From: Trema orientale
Taxonomy: Eukaryota > Streptophyta > Magnoliopsida > Rosales > Cannabaceae
Direction: 5' to 3'
NCBI GenBank assembly: GCA_002914845.1
Contig: JXTC01000301.1
Span: 83,703 to 147,702, forward strand
Length of the DNA stretch: 64,000 bases
The notes beneath the pieces were generated by a model, which was given only the letters and a program-made list of their open reading frames with translations, was not told the DNA's origin and made no database searches. Positions 24,001 through 35,179 of this stretch are shown piece after piece. The position numbers were made by a program, and so were the translations under genes. Numbering within the stretch: the first letter of the stretch is position 1; every line of letters starts with the position of its first letter.

Positions 24001-24951
24001 AAGTATATATTTATGGAGATAGATGCATCTGTATAAGTTCTGAGATTCTAATATTTTTATGTATTAATGTGACCCATTATAACTAAGTTGCTTTCGGTAA
24101 ATGATAAGCAGGCAAATCCTCCACAGCTGCATTCAAATTTGTTGTATATACAGAGGTATAGGTGCCAGTCCCGATTAGTAGGAGAAGCATCCTACTATTT
24201 CACAAACATGCTATCTGTTGAGTCTTTTATCTCAAACATTGATGCAAAATCCCTTTCCATGGAAGAAACTGAGTTTGAAAAGAACATGGAAACTGCTCGA
24301 GCACTTCTTTCTGGGCTTTCAGCTGATTCAAATAGACAGTCTAATCAAACTGATCAACGTGTAGGACATATGTCTAGATCAGAGGCTAAGGAATCCAAAC
24401 AGCAAGCTTTGAATGTTGGCAAGGATTCTGCATTACGACCCAAATCATCTGAAATGAGATCCAGAGCTGAGGTTCCTTATGTGAAAGATCAGTTGTCATT
24501 TACAAAGATCCCATCCCTCTCAGATTTGGAGAATAAGGGTGCAGGACTGCTTTTAAAGGAAGACCAGGCGAGCCAAGTATTCCAGGAATATCCATACTTG
24601 TTTGCCAATGCTGGTGACCTGACCATAAGCGATGTAGAGGATCTGCTAAATAACTACAAACAGCTTGTTTTCAAATATGTTAGTCTTTCAAAAGGGTTAG
24701 GCAGTGCAATTCCATCTCTTCCATCATTCGGTTCGCTAATTCAGGTGCATCAGGATGCTGAAGCCATAATCAAACAGGAAGAGAGAAAAGCAGTAGATCC
24801 TAACAGGGAGTCAAAAATAGATACTGATTATGCAGATGTTGAATCAAATAGAGGTTCACTTTTCGAGGTAGAAAGTTTAGAATCCAAATTGTTACAAGAT
24901 GAGGCGACAGCAATTCAGGGTGTTAAATCTGAAGAAGCTACTCAATCATAG
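20227..24951 (+). CDS. VPS9A: VPS9A, guanine-nucleotide exchange factor for plant Rab5 GTPases
   Basis: Activates plant RAB5 GTPases (ARA6/ARA7/RHA1 type in Arabidopsis) on multivesicular endosomes, driving endocytic and vacuolar transport. Exons: 20227-20318, 20470-20617, 22373-22543, 23687-23866 and 24112-24951, giving 476 residues. The start is the first ATG in the frame (MENADVFLGLHDFLERMR). Residues 1-80 are the helical bundle (FRAHPLWAGCSEDELE). The VPS9 domain follows: LEKYVMTKLFTRVFAS, KINMYKAPRDKLVCILNCCK, then GADEFLPVLIYVTIKANPP with the catalytic-type Asp, and HSNLLYIQRYR with the conserved Tyr. A conserved tail motif FQEYPYLFANAGDLTISDVE is present. Arabidopsis VPS9A is about 520 residues, so the C-terminal tail here is shorter. 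Intron 2 (1.75 kb) contains two SINEs. Confidence 0.96.
20979..21032. repeat. (TG)n(AG)n compound microsatellite in VPS9A intron 2
   Basis: About 26 bp of TG/GT followed by about 27 bp of GA. The open frames on both strands here are produced by the repeat. Confidence 0.9.
21782..21940 (+). mobile_element. tRNA-derived SINE in VPS9A intron 2 (copy 1)
   Basis: Has an A-box-like GGATAGGTCGAGTAGTCA and a B-box-like GAGGTTCAATTCCTC, then AAGCTAGAGTTTCCT and a CAGTAGGAGGACC tail. It is clearly related over its length to the copy at 22093-22250. A possible target duplication (AATGGTGGA / AATGTGGA) is weak. Confidence 0.65.
22081..22262 (+). mobile_element. tRNA-derived SINE in VPS9A intron 2 (copy 2) with 12-bp target duplication
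   Basis: Body 22093-22250, flanked by the perfect 12-mer ATATTTGAACTT at 22081-22092 and 22251-22262. Internal promoter-like boxes are GGTTAGGTTGAGTGGTC and GGGGCTGAATCCTC. It shares ATGCTAGAGTTTCCT and CAGTGGGAGGAC with copy 1 upstream. It lies about 110 bp before exon 3 and is in the sense orientation. Confidence 0.8.
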
Positions 24952-25457
24952 TATTGTATGAACATATATCTCTTTGAATATCCAAGGGAATGGATCCGAC
25001 CAGAGCTATGTCTTTTCACCTTTCTGTGTGGTGTCGGACTTTGATCATAACTTTAGAGATCATTCGGAAGTGAGTATCATGCTGTCTGACTCCTGGTATT
25101 ACGAAATGAGAAACTTCGAATCAGGCTATTTAATTCCTCATATTCCTTTTCAGAGAAGGTTCAATTCAAGTCTCAGCGGACAGGCGTGGAAGAGTACGTG
25201 TTTTTTCCTTCTCTAATCACATATTGGTATTACCGGTTAATGAGAATGAACTACAGGAGCCCAATGTAATGAACTACAGGAGCCCAGTGACATTAAATGG
25301 AATGTAATTTTGTTGACTGTTTCACTTTGTTTTCCTTTATCAAGGGCTGGAATGTGTGTTCTTAGAAGCCTTTTTCCTTTTTTAATTATCTAGCGCATCT
25401 CCTTGTCTGATGTGCTGAGATTGTACTTGTGTTATCGGTACTTTACCTAGCACTAAA
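24952..25457 (+). other. Presumed 3' untranslated region of VPS9A
   Basis: Sequence after the VPS9A stop codon, less AT-rich than the intergenic DNA further on. A polyadenylation site cannot be fixed by eye. The tandem AATGAACTACAGGAGCCCA / TAATGAACTACAGGAGCCCA near 25245-25285 is a short direct repeat of about 20 bp. Confidence 0.45.
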
Positions 25458-25795
25458 AGACTAGTTATTGGTATAAAGTCTATTGGGACTAGCTTAGTGG
25501 GTGGGGTGGAGTGAGGTGGGGATTGAGTACTAGGTCAAGAGTTCGACTCCCAGGATGTGTGAGCTATTTTTGGACGAAGTGGGTTGGCTCAAGTGGTAAG
25601 AGTACCCACCACTTGGGATCTCGGTCCTAGGTTCGAGTCATACCGAGAGTAGGCGTGAAAACTTATAATCCCTAATGGGATGGAGCAGAGATTGGATAGT
25701 AGTATGTATTTTCTTTTAATTTGTAATAAATAGAGGTCATTAGTTAAGTCCCACTTTTATAAATAAATTAAAAAAAAAGAGACTAGTTATTGGTA
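25458..25795 (+). mobile_element. Dimeric tRNA-derived SINE with perfect 16-bp target duplication
   Basis: Body 25474-25779 (306 bp), bounded by AGACTAGTTATTGGTA at 25458-25473 and again at 25780-25795. It contains two tRNA-like heads in series. Head 1 has A box TAGCTTAGTGGG (25490-25501) and B box AGTTCGACTCC (25540-25550). Head 2 has A box TGGCTCAAGTGG (25585-25596) and B box GGTTCGAGTCA (25630-25640). The tail, with AATAAATAGAGGTCATTAGT, ends in an A-run and is shared with the SINE at 11825-11984. The perfect duplication shows a fairly recent retroposition just downstream of VPS9A. Confidence 0.88.
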
Positions 25796-26491
25796 CCTAG
25801 GTAATATTACGTGTTACCTCATTCATGCAGTTCCTATGTTTTCGGTTATTAGCTGCTCTTACCCTTTTGTTCTAAGAATAACTACTACTAGGACTATGAG
25901 AAATAGCTATATCGGAGAGATTCTGAGAGAGTGATCTTATAGATTTTATCTAGTATCATGATATTGAATCATGATCTTTCTATACTTATTGATGTAATGG
26001 GCTCTACGTTTTTTGTAAGTAATAGTCTGATGGTACCATATTAGTGGGAGTGAGTGTGTGGCTTATTTATTTATTTATTTGGTTTCTGTATTTTTCACTC
26101 GTTGAGAATGAGACAAGTGAACTCATTCGCACTTACCGTAGTGGATACAAGTCTATTAGTCTAATGGGTCAGCGTACTTAAAAAGAGTTGTATTCAAGTT
26201 CGAAGAAATCTGCATATTGGCTTTGGTTGCGGCTTATAATGGTTTCACAAACAGGTCAATTGACTGATTCATTCTTCGTTCTCCTGTCCATACTTCCAAC
26301 GTCTTGTGTATATGTGTATGTTGGTTGTAGGACAGTAGGTGACAGGCATTCTAAACATCTTTTCTTAATGCCTTCTTTTCCTTAGTTAGAACTTCCATGT
26401 CAAAAACCAGTTTCTTAGGCATTTATACCAAACTATCATCGGAACTCGTACATCTGATTGTAATTGTTCCACGATTTTTCACTGATGTAAA

Positions 26492-26522
<31 letters not shown>

Positions 26523-28285
26523 GAAGTATTCTTGTCATAAACAGTCGGTTTAAGGGTGGCACCCCACAAAAAATAAATAGATTTAAATAGAAGTTGGGGG
26601 AGACCGGACCGGACTGCCGTAAAAGAGCGGGTGGGGATAATAAACTGGTCACATGGATGGATGAAATCCATATGTGTCAGGATGTTGAGGAATTTACATC
26701 AGTAACATGCCTTCGCCAGCTTAGTTTCAAGTGACGTAGTGGATAGGAACTTTTCATTCTCATCAATCGTAAAGCCACCTTGAAAGTTAAAATTAGTTGA
26801 AACTGAATAATTAAGCACCGCTTTGGTAAACCCTTTTCAAAATGTGGGACATAGATGAATCAGATCCCCTCATAAGATGGATTCTGGAGCTCTATCATGA
26901 AATTGGCGGAACTAGGATCATTGGTGCAGTGCAGTGGCCCCTGCCCTATTGTCACTTTCCTAATGTATCTTTGTACGATTTGGCCTTTCATCCCCCCTCA
27001 AATTCCTCACTCACTAATAATATTGAAAACCCATACACAGATAGTGCCACTTCATGGCGACCTTTCTAAACCAACAAAATAAGATTCAATATCTAATATA
27101 GGACAACCTGCAAGCTGCTGCAAAACAAAAAAGCTTTTCATTTCTCTTCGTGCCTCGGGGTTTGAGTTCCAACTTCTCTTTTACGTTCGTCTCATTTTTC
27201 GGGGCTATTATGCATCACAATCACAACTTTATATTGGGTGGGGCTCAGTCACGTTGGTTTCAATATAGAGTTATCCAAGTAAGAGAATTGAGCTTGGTCG
27301 CATTTGACCGTAACACTATTCTTAAGTTAAATCTGACAATGACACAACGATTTTATAACCGTTCACTTAGAATTTGGTGTGTGTCCCATAAGGAATCTTA
27401 TTAATACTAATCAACGGTCCAAATGAAAGAGACGCATGGTTAGCAGAATTGTTCTTATTTCAAATTAATGTGGCTCTCTTTAGCAAGGCAGGCTCCTTTT
27501 TTATTTTATTTTTTATTTTATATGGAAGCAGGCTACTTAATTAGCAACCCATAATTATCTTCTCTATTTCTTGTGCGCCACAATCCACAGTTACATGTTA
27601 ATACACAGCAGACAGCATAGACATAAGCTGGGACTATCTTACAATTATTTTTCTTTTCCGAACTTTCAGTGTATCCTTTTTGATTCTTTCAAAATTAGGG
27701 GAAAAGGTCAAAGATTTATAATATGATAGAGCACATGTAAGGAGACAAAAGGTCACAGCTCATACATAAATAAAATAGGATGTTGTGGGTGTGTTAAAGA
27801 GAATCTAAGGTGAGTGTCAGTGTTATGTAGGACTTGAAACCATCATCTCCATTGTATTTGGTCGTTTACTTCATTTTTCTCTTTTTTTTTTTTTTGGCTA
27901 GATAAGTTTACTTTTCGTATTTGTTAGGTCTTCTCCGTCTTAGGGCACTTCTGTGCTAAGAAATATCTAAGTACTGCCTCTCTTTTTTCTTAAGAGAAAT
28001 TTTTATGTTTATTAATCCATAATTGAAAGCAAACAAAATGAGGAAAGAGATAGTACTTCTCTTTCATTTATTTATATACCAATTAGAATTAGAATTATTG
28101 GTATGAGTTGTACTATTTAAGTTAGAATAGAGAGAGTTTAGGGATTGATTGTTTTATTTATGTATATATCCTTATTGTTATAGGATTTTTTCAATTTATT
28201 TTTCTTTTCTTTTCTTCTGATGGTTACCGAACCATTTTTAATATATATGTAATTGTTTTGTACCAAGTATTGAGATGAAAATAAT
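25796..28285. other. Intergenic DNA between VPS9A and the copia remnant
   Basis: No gene or bounded element recognised. Contains an (AT)n(GT)n microsatellite at 26491-26522. The open frames at 26842-27069 and 27150-27404 have no recognisable domain and no obvious coding context. Confidence 0.4.
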
Positions 28286-29030
28286 GCATGGTTTGGCCGC
28301 TTTAGCATGGCTATGAGAAAGTATGGTTTTCAACTAAGCAATTTAGATCATACTCTTTTTCTGAAACGATGACAAGAAAAGGTAACTGCCTTGAAAATTT
28401 ATGTGAACGATATGATAATTACAGAAGATGATACAGAAGAAATCTGTAAGCTGCAAGAACAGTTGGCTATCGAATTTAAAATGAAGAACTTGAGTGAACT
28501 TAAGTATTTATTAGGAATTGAAGTGGCTAGATTGACACAAGGCATCTTTCTTTTACAAAAAAAGTATGTACTAGATCTACTGACTGAAGTAGGGATACTT
28601 GACTACAAGCCGACTGATACTCCAATGATTCAGAATCATAAACTTGGAGAATTTCTTACCAAGTATCAACCAATAAAGAGAGGTATCAATGATTAGTGGG
28701 TAAGTTGATTTACTAATCCCATACTCATCCAGATATTTCTTGTGATGTCAGTGTAGACAGTCAATTTATGCATTGTCCTATTGAATACCATATGGTTACG
28801 GTAGTTTGAATATTTTGTTACTTGAAATCTACTATAGGGAGGGGGCTTATGTTCTCCAAGAATAGCCATTTAGATATTAGAGTGTTATACAAATGCTGAT
28901 TAGGTAGGGAATATGCCAGATAGAAAATTTACATCTAGGTACTTTATTTTTATTGGTGGTAACTTGGTTACATGGAAGTAAAAAATTTGTTGTCCAATAA
29001 AAAAGTTCGATGCTTTTTGAGACTATGGTT
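28286..29030 (+). pseudogene. Ty1/copia reverse transcriptase - RNase H remnant
   Basis: Decayed retrotransposon pol. The frame from 28286 reads AWFGRFSMAMRKYGF and SNLDHTLFLKR, then an in-frame TGA (28370-28372). It continues as ALKIYVNDMIITEDD, LKYLLGIEVARL and KYVLDLLTEVGILDYKPTDT. The catalytic YVDD box is changed to YVND. Downstream, broken frames still show the RNase H region (PDRKFTSRY, FIGGNLVTWK), with further stops. Gag, integrase and both LTRs are absent, so this is an isolated fragment. Confidence 0.88.
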
Positions 29031-29883
29031 AAAATTCTGAGTTGACCTAAACCTTCTTCTGTTTATGTAGACGATCACTGAATTATATTTGTACCACCAA
29101 TGATTCCTAAACTTTTCCAGACTTCTAGTGTACTACCAACTGTCCAAGCATTAAATTTTGTTATAATTTTTGATGGAATGGTGAACTTGGAAATTTTCTA
29201 AGTTGTAAATGTAACTAATACCCTTTAATGCAAAATTTAAATCACGGTAGTAAGAAAGGGGATCATATTTTTTTCTTGAGCAGTTCTTTCAAAAAATTGA
29301 AAAATCAGATAGATAATTGATGAATCATAAATTTATTCATAGTTCAAGTGCTTATTAAGAATAGGAAAAGATAACCGAATTGAGTTAACTCGGTCGGTTT
29401 ATAGACCAATAAAAAAAAAAGAAATTCTATTAGAAATCCATTTGAAAAGAAGGATACAAAAAAAATATGATTTTTTAGTTTTTAGTTGATAAATAAAAAT
29501 GGTCCTTGAATTGTGGCTTGTAAAACAGTTATTTTTTCAGTGAAAAATAAAACAAAAACAAAACAAAAGGGCACCTAAAAATTGCACCCAATTGCTTACA
29601 ATCATAAAAAATTCAACTGCCAAACTGTAATTTGGTATATGAAAATTGTGGAATAAGTACTTAACTTTAGAGGAAAATCTTGCGAAATCTTTCTCTAATT
29701 CCTTTCATCATATTCATAATTCATGGTTTTTTTTTTCGCCTTTTCAATTCTTTTGCCTCAAATTAACGTCATGAAAAAAAAAAAAAAGAATATTGTCCAT
29801 CAAATTAAGGGACGATGATCTCCAATAGAAAAAAACAACTAAAATGTTAATGGTCTTTAAATATATTTTTTAGGTTTTCTTTG
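29031..29883. other. Intergenic AT-rich DNA
   Basis: Nothing recognised beyond poly-A/T runs. Confidence 0.4.
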
Positions 29884-30030
29884 ATGAAATTCTTACTTTT
29901 TCTAATTTTTTTTAATTATGTAATTCATACAAAAACTGACTTAATTAGGATTCGAATCCCTCCTCTCCCACATATTAACAAGAATCTTAGACCAATTGAG
30001 CTAGCCTCAATTGGCAATGAAATTCTTACT
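29884..30030 (-). mobile_element. Short tRNA-derived SINE, minus strand, with perfect 16-bp target duplication
   Basis: Body 29900-30014 (115 bp) between two copies of ATGAAATTCTTACTTT (29884-29899 and 30015-30030). On the minus strand the head has A box GGCTAGCTCAATTGG and B box GGGATTCGAATCC, followed by a short AT-rich tail ending in A residues. The head resembles that of the SINE at 11825-11984. The open frame overlapping it is spurious. Confidence 0.85.
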
Positions 30031-31229
30031 TTAAATCATCATGCAAAAACATATGTGAAATTCCATTAAAAAATGTTAACATAGTTTAACATTTTGACAT
30101 ATGCATGGTATACTAGAAGACTTCAGGATGGATAAAATAAAGTTCGAGTACCATCCGTAAAGAGATGAGAACGTTTGAACCTCTCATGACTTTAATAAAA
30201 ATAAATAAATAAATAAAAATAAGAAAGAGAAAAGTGTAACACGTTAATTTCTCCACTTAAACAGCATGATTAAAAAGTTTTTAAGATAAATGAGTTCAAG
30301 TGTCAAGTGAACACTTGGCCAAAATAACTAACTTTCTTCCTATTCTTAATGATTTAAGAGCTATTATGAGCATCATCATTCCGGTGGCACTTTCACTAAA
30401 CGTTACTACTAATTAACCAAAATGAGGAAGACAACAAAATAACATTATTTCGGTTAATATATACAAATACCTTCTTTTTCTTCTATAATATTCAATCTAT
30501 ATTGTGTTAAAATCCAAGTTTTCCTCGTAGTGCAATATATGTTAATATGTGTTTATATATACATAATTAACAAGGGGTCATCGACTAATTTACTTTTACC
30601 GATATTATTGCTAGGATACTCTTTTTCATCAAGTAAACAAATTCAATGTCTTCTGTTAAAAATATGTATTCGACCAGGGTCAAGTATATTGTAAAATGTA
30701 CACACAACTTCGGTCAGATCAGATCCGACCTAGCTAGAGATAGATAAAGTTAAACGATCAGTGCCTGTATGAATGTTTTAGTATTTTCAAGTTATTGACG
30801 GTGTTAAAAAAAACATTATAAGAAAGTGTGTTATGATTACACTAAATAAGCTAACTAATTAATACTTTTTTTAAAAAAAATATGAAGAGACTTTATTTAA
30901 TAATCTTATTTATGTACATATATTAAATACCTTAGCAAAGTTAAATACTCGAAAATCTTATCAATCGATCGACGTGTTGAGTGCAAAACCAGAAACATAA
31001 TACTTAATTGTCTAACCCGGGTCGATAGAACATGTTCAACCGGGATCGAATCTTCGACATGAACTATCGTTTGTAAAATTCGATTAGGGTCAAATATCGT
31101 TGTTGTTTTCTTTTTTCCTTTCTTTTAATATAATTGACAAGTCTACATTATACAATCGTACTTATTCTATTTTCACGCATGTTTGTAAGCTTAATAAACT
31201 AATATTGGCGTATAAGCTTAATACCCATT
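30031..31229. other. Intergenic AT-rich DNA
   Basis: No gene recognised. A B-box-like GTTTGAACCTCTC with a (AAAT)n tail at 30165-30215 hints at another decayed SINE, too weak to delimit. Confidence 0.4.
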
Positions 31230-31795
31230 CCAATTTGGGCCGGCCCGGCCTGTCAAAAATATTTTTTATTTTAATTTTTTAAAAATTTTTAAATAAATTT
31301 AAATACAAAACTTTTTCCAATACTTATAAATACACATTTCTTCACTCTTTTTTTCATATTTTCAAATTTTAATCTTATTCTAAATAATTTTCTTAAAGAT
31401 TTTGTTTTAAACTTTTTTTTCAACTATTCAACTTACATACTTTTAGCTTATTTAATTATTTTTAAATTTTTATCAATAAGAAAAGAATATAACATATTAT
31501 TTATTTTTTCATAAATTTTAGTTTTAAATTTCTAATATTTTTAACTAATTTTACAAATAATAATATTATTTTTTTAGATTTTTTTATTTGTTTAAATTAG
31601 GCCAAAAATAGGCCGGTACGGGCCCCCCATTTTGGCCCGTTTCGGGCCTAGTCCGACCCGCCTAGGAATTAGGCAGACCTACAGCCAGGTTGGGCTCCAC
31701 AATTAAAATTTTAGACGGGCCACTTTCTTAAACAGACTGGCCCGACCCGGCCCGTTTATCATCCCAAATCCGACCCACCCATTTTGACACTTCTA
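31230..31795. mobile_element. Probable hAT-type non-autonomous element with GGCCC/ACCCG subterminal repeats
   Basis: GGGCCGGCCCGGCC at the left and repeated GGCCCG, CCGACCCG and CCCGGCCCG at the right flank an AT-rich core. The right end TTTTGACACTTCTA is the usual end (reverse complement TAGAAGTGTCAAAA) of a common plant hAT MITE class. The left terminus is not clean and no target duplication was found. Confidence 0.5.
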
Positions 31796-34651
31796 ATCTC
31801 AACAACTAATGCATTGTACTTTTTGCTTGAAACTAATACATGATACTTTGGGTCCACATTTTTGTTTCCCTTTTATAATTGATGGTCCCATTGATCAAAA
31901 CAAAGTCGATCTCTAATGTCATATTAGGCCAACCAAAAGGACCAATGTTTGTTGGTGTTGGAGGGTTTAATCTTTATCATGGACTTTAGACTACCTAACC
32001 AAATCTTCCTTTTCACGTGCCGCCCACATGCCCCTATGCATGGCCTGTCGGCTTTCTTGTCTTTACCTCCTTTCTTCTCGTTTTCCATCGCACGTGCTTT
32101 GCATGTAGTTTTGCTTGTCCTCCCTTCCTTCCGTGTATTTCCTCTTTCATCTTTATCCTCTAACAATTTGTGACCACTAGATCTATCATCTAAATCGGAC
32201 GGCTGTCATTTTTTTTAATAATTAACCGACTTTTACATGAAAAATTTTCAAAGTGTGGTCCTTCCACGTACTTCTCATCTCAATCGATCTTAAATTCAAA
32301 TTATAGAACTATTTGCATTTGGTAGCACTAATAGTGTATAAATAGCAGTACAGAGATTCATGTAATTAGTTTGCAATTTTATTGCGAGACTCATATGTGG
32401 CTTTTATATCAAAAGTCAAATCATACTCGTTTCTCATAAACGAATCGGAGCCGTCCACGTGGAACAAATTTTTATATTTATTTTTAAAAATTTTAATTGG
32501 TTGGTTAGTAAAGAACGTAGAAACTTGGATCTTCCTTAGGTTTTACTAATTTGAATGACACTATGATTGATCATGATCTACATTGCACTTTGAAGATGGG
32601 GACCACAGCTTCTTAAGCTAAAGTCAGACTTAGGTAAATAAGGCGGCAGAAGCAACCGGATAATTAATTAAGACCCCACGGTTGGGAGTAATTGGTATGA
32701 GATCACCGTCCCCTTTTGTAGCCTAATTTTTGTGGATTAATAGTACCATTATTCTATCATATATATGTGCTACTTCGAGATTTATTTAGTTGGCGGTGAT
32801 GATAAAAATTAACACAATTCATTAGTTGGCCTTATCATTTATCAAGAGGTAAAGAAATCAAATAGTACGTACGTGTCTAATTGAGAAATATCATACGGGC
32901 CAGTTTTTGTGAAGCCACTTTCGTTTGTAAGGCCAATTTTATTCACTAACTGATGTGTTTTTCCCTCAAGTCTGACCAAAATATTAATATGGAGTACTTG
33001 AGTTCTCATTTAAAAATTTTGTAGCTAGAATTGTTAGACCAAGTTAACGTATGTGAATTAATAAAAGTCATATAATAAGCAGTGCTATATTGAGGTTTCT
33101 CATATTAACATGTAATCTACCCCAATCTAACATCGTTTACTATTGGTGTAATCCCAATTTTATATTTAATTTTTTTTAAAGGAAAGGAAATATGACACAT
33201 TGGTTGATCCGTGAAAATTTTAGTATATACATTGGTTATTCATGTTTGTGTATGTATTATCTGCCGACAATTAGTGAGTTCAGAAAAAATAAATAAATAA
33301 ATAAAGAATAAAGTGAAATCGATTACAAACCGTTTCACTTTCTATTCGAAGTTTTTTTCTTCAAGAACACTCAAAGAGCTCTTCTACGAGTAAACCTTAA
33401 ATTATTAAATCTTACCGTTTATCCTTATTAGGGGTAGAATAAATATTTGAGCTATTTATATATATTTTAAGTTATAATTATTATTGCATTGCATGGAGAA
33501 AGAAAAAGGGTGCCGAAGTTCGGTTTTTGAATGTCTCTTTCAATTGCCAGTGACAAGACAGGAATAAATATATTAGTTGAGATGTATACACTTCAATATT
33601 TTATTTAAAAGTAGTACAAAGTTTTCGTTAATTAAGATTACCAAGTTTCTGTTAATTAAAATTACCGATCGCTTATTATTATTCTTTTTTTTTTTCCAAA
33701 AAAAAAAAGAAAGAAAGTTAGGCCCTTCGGCACTCATTTAAAGTTGCCACCAAATTTACCACTTAAGTAACCAAACCCACTCACTTATTGACACTGTAAG
33801 ATTATACTTTTTATGTCTAGAATTAAATAATTAAAAGAGAAGATAACTAGATAAGTTTTTGAAGATGCCGTATGGACTAATTAAGAAGAAACAAATAGTT
33901 ACGTACTGAAACCTATGGTCACATGATATGAGTCATATGACCATCAATTAGTACTTGTGTGTGTGTACGTACTTTTTTCGATTCTAGACCTTTTAGTATG
34001 AGCCATGACTCAACGCAATCCACATCATGTTATTATAATAAATCTCCATTCGAATAGATAGCATTTTTATAGGGTCAACAATGTCTAGAAAAGGCTCATA
34101 TTAATTTCCCCTAACCATGACCAAATCTTGTTTATATTGAAATTATACACTTATTTTGATGTTTTCAAACTTCAATAATTAGCAATTTGTTTTTTAAATC
34201 ATAAATGATAACATAGAGGGGGAAAAAAAAAACTACGGTCAAGGATACAGCAGAAATATATCTTTAAAAAAAAAACATTTTCTTATTCTTTTGGCTGCAA
34301 AAAGATAGGACAGACTTGCGTTAAATGGAGGAAGATAAAAAGTATAAGTTTAATGTATAGGATTAATTAAGATTACTCTTAATATTTTATTATTATGCCT
34401 ACAGCTATCCCTTGATTAATAAGGATGACTGAGTTTACAAATCAAAACACAAAATGCCACGCAGTGAAGCATTTTCCTATGTAAGTTAATTTACTGTATA
34501 TAATATAGTGAATCCGCGGATTGATTGCAATATGGGAAAACGTGGTTACACACAATAATATGTGCTCCATTAATATATATGATTTCTTTGCACACTTTTG
34601 ACTCGTTTGAAAGCAATAAATACATATAAAACCAATCCAAACTCGAGTACA
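31796..34651. other. Intergenic DNA, mostly without recognisable features
   Basis: No coding gene supported. The pair of overlapping open frames at 31924-32173 looks like chance frames in a less AT-rich patch. CACGTG motifs in this stretch are listed separately. Confidence 0.4.
32014..32461. promoter_or_regulatory. Three CACGTG (G-box core) motifs within 450 bp
   Basis: CACGTG occurs at 32014-32019, 32091-32096 and 32456-32461, the last within CCACGTGG. G-boxes bind plant bHLH and bZIP factors. The nearest gene start is the unknown gene at 36623, over 4 kb away. This could be a distal regulatory region, an unseen non-coding RNA promoter or chance. Confidence 0.3.
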
Positions 34652-35179
34652 TATACTTTAGGATAAATGACTCTGTTAGTCCTGAATTAAGGGGAAAGTC
34701 TTATTTTAGTTGTTAAACTTTTAATCGTACCGTATTAGTCTTAAATTATTAAAAATGTGTCATTTTATTCATTTTTGTTATATATTTTATTTCAAATTTA
34801 CCAGAATAAGCACATAAGTTGTATTTCTCATTATGTATTAATGATTTTTACAAAATATCGTATTTTGGATAGTTCTATATTGTCTAATGTGCAATTGATT
34901 TTTTGCTCAATCAACCATTTTTAAGTTGCTTCAATTTATGTTCTAATCTCTTTATAGTGTTAGACTATGTTTCCGGATATGAAATAAATACAATAGAATA
35001 GCAAAAGTATCTTATATGCTCATTCTGTTAAGAATAAAATAAAATATAAAACCAAAAAGACTAAAATAAAACTTTTTTAATAGTTTAAGAATCAAAATAA
35101 TGCAATTTAAAGTTTAAAGATCAAAGTAAGATTTTTCTCATAATTTAGGGACTAACACAGTCATTTATCCTATATTTTA
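34652..35179. mobile_element. Mutator-type MITE, copy B (510 bp plus 9-bp target duplications)
   Basis: Body 34661-35170. Flanks TATACTTTA (34652-34660) and TATATTTTA (35171-35179) differ at one base. The ends GGATAAATGACTCTGTTAGTC and the reverse complement of GACTAACACAGTCATTTATCC start inverted arms of about 110 bp. Full-length relative of copy A at 7410-7928, and its termini are better preserved than those of copy A. Confidence 0.88.

Noticed and set aside
25561..25645. Possible functional tRNA gene
   Set aside because: A and B boxes are present but the sequence does not close into a tRNA cloverleaf and it lies within a SINE bounded by target duplications.
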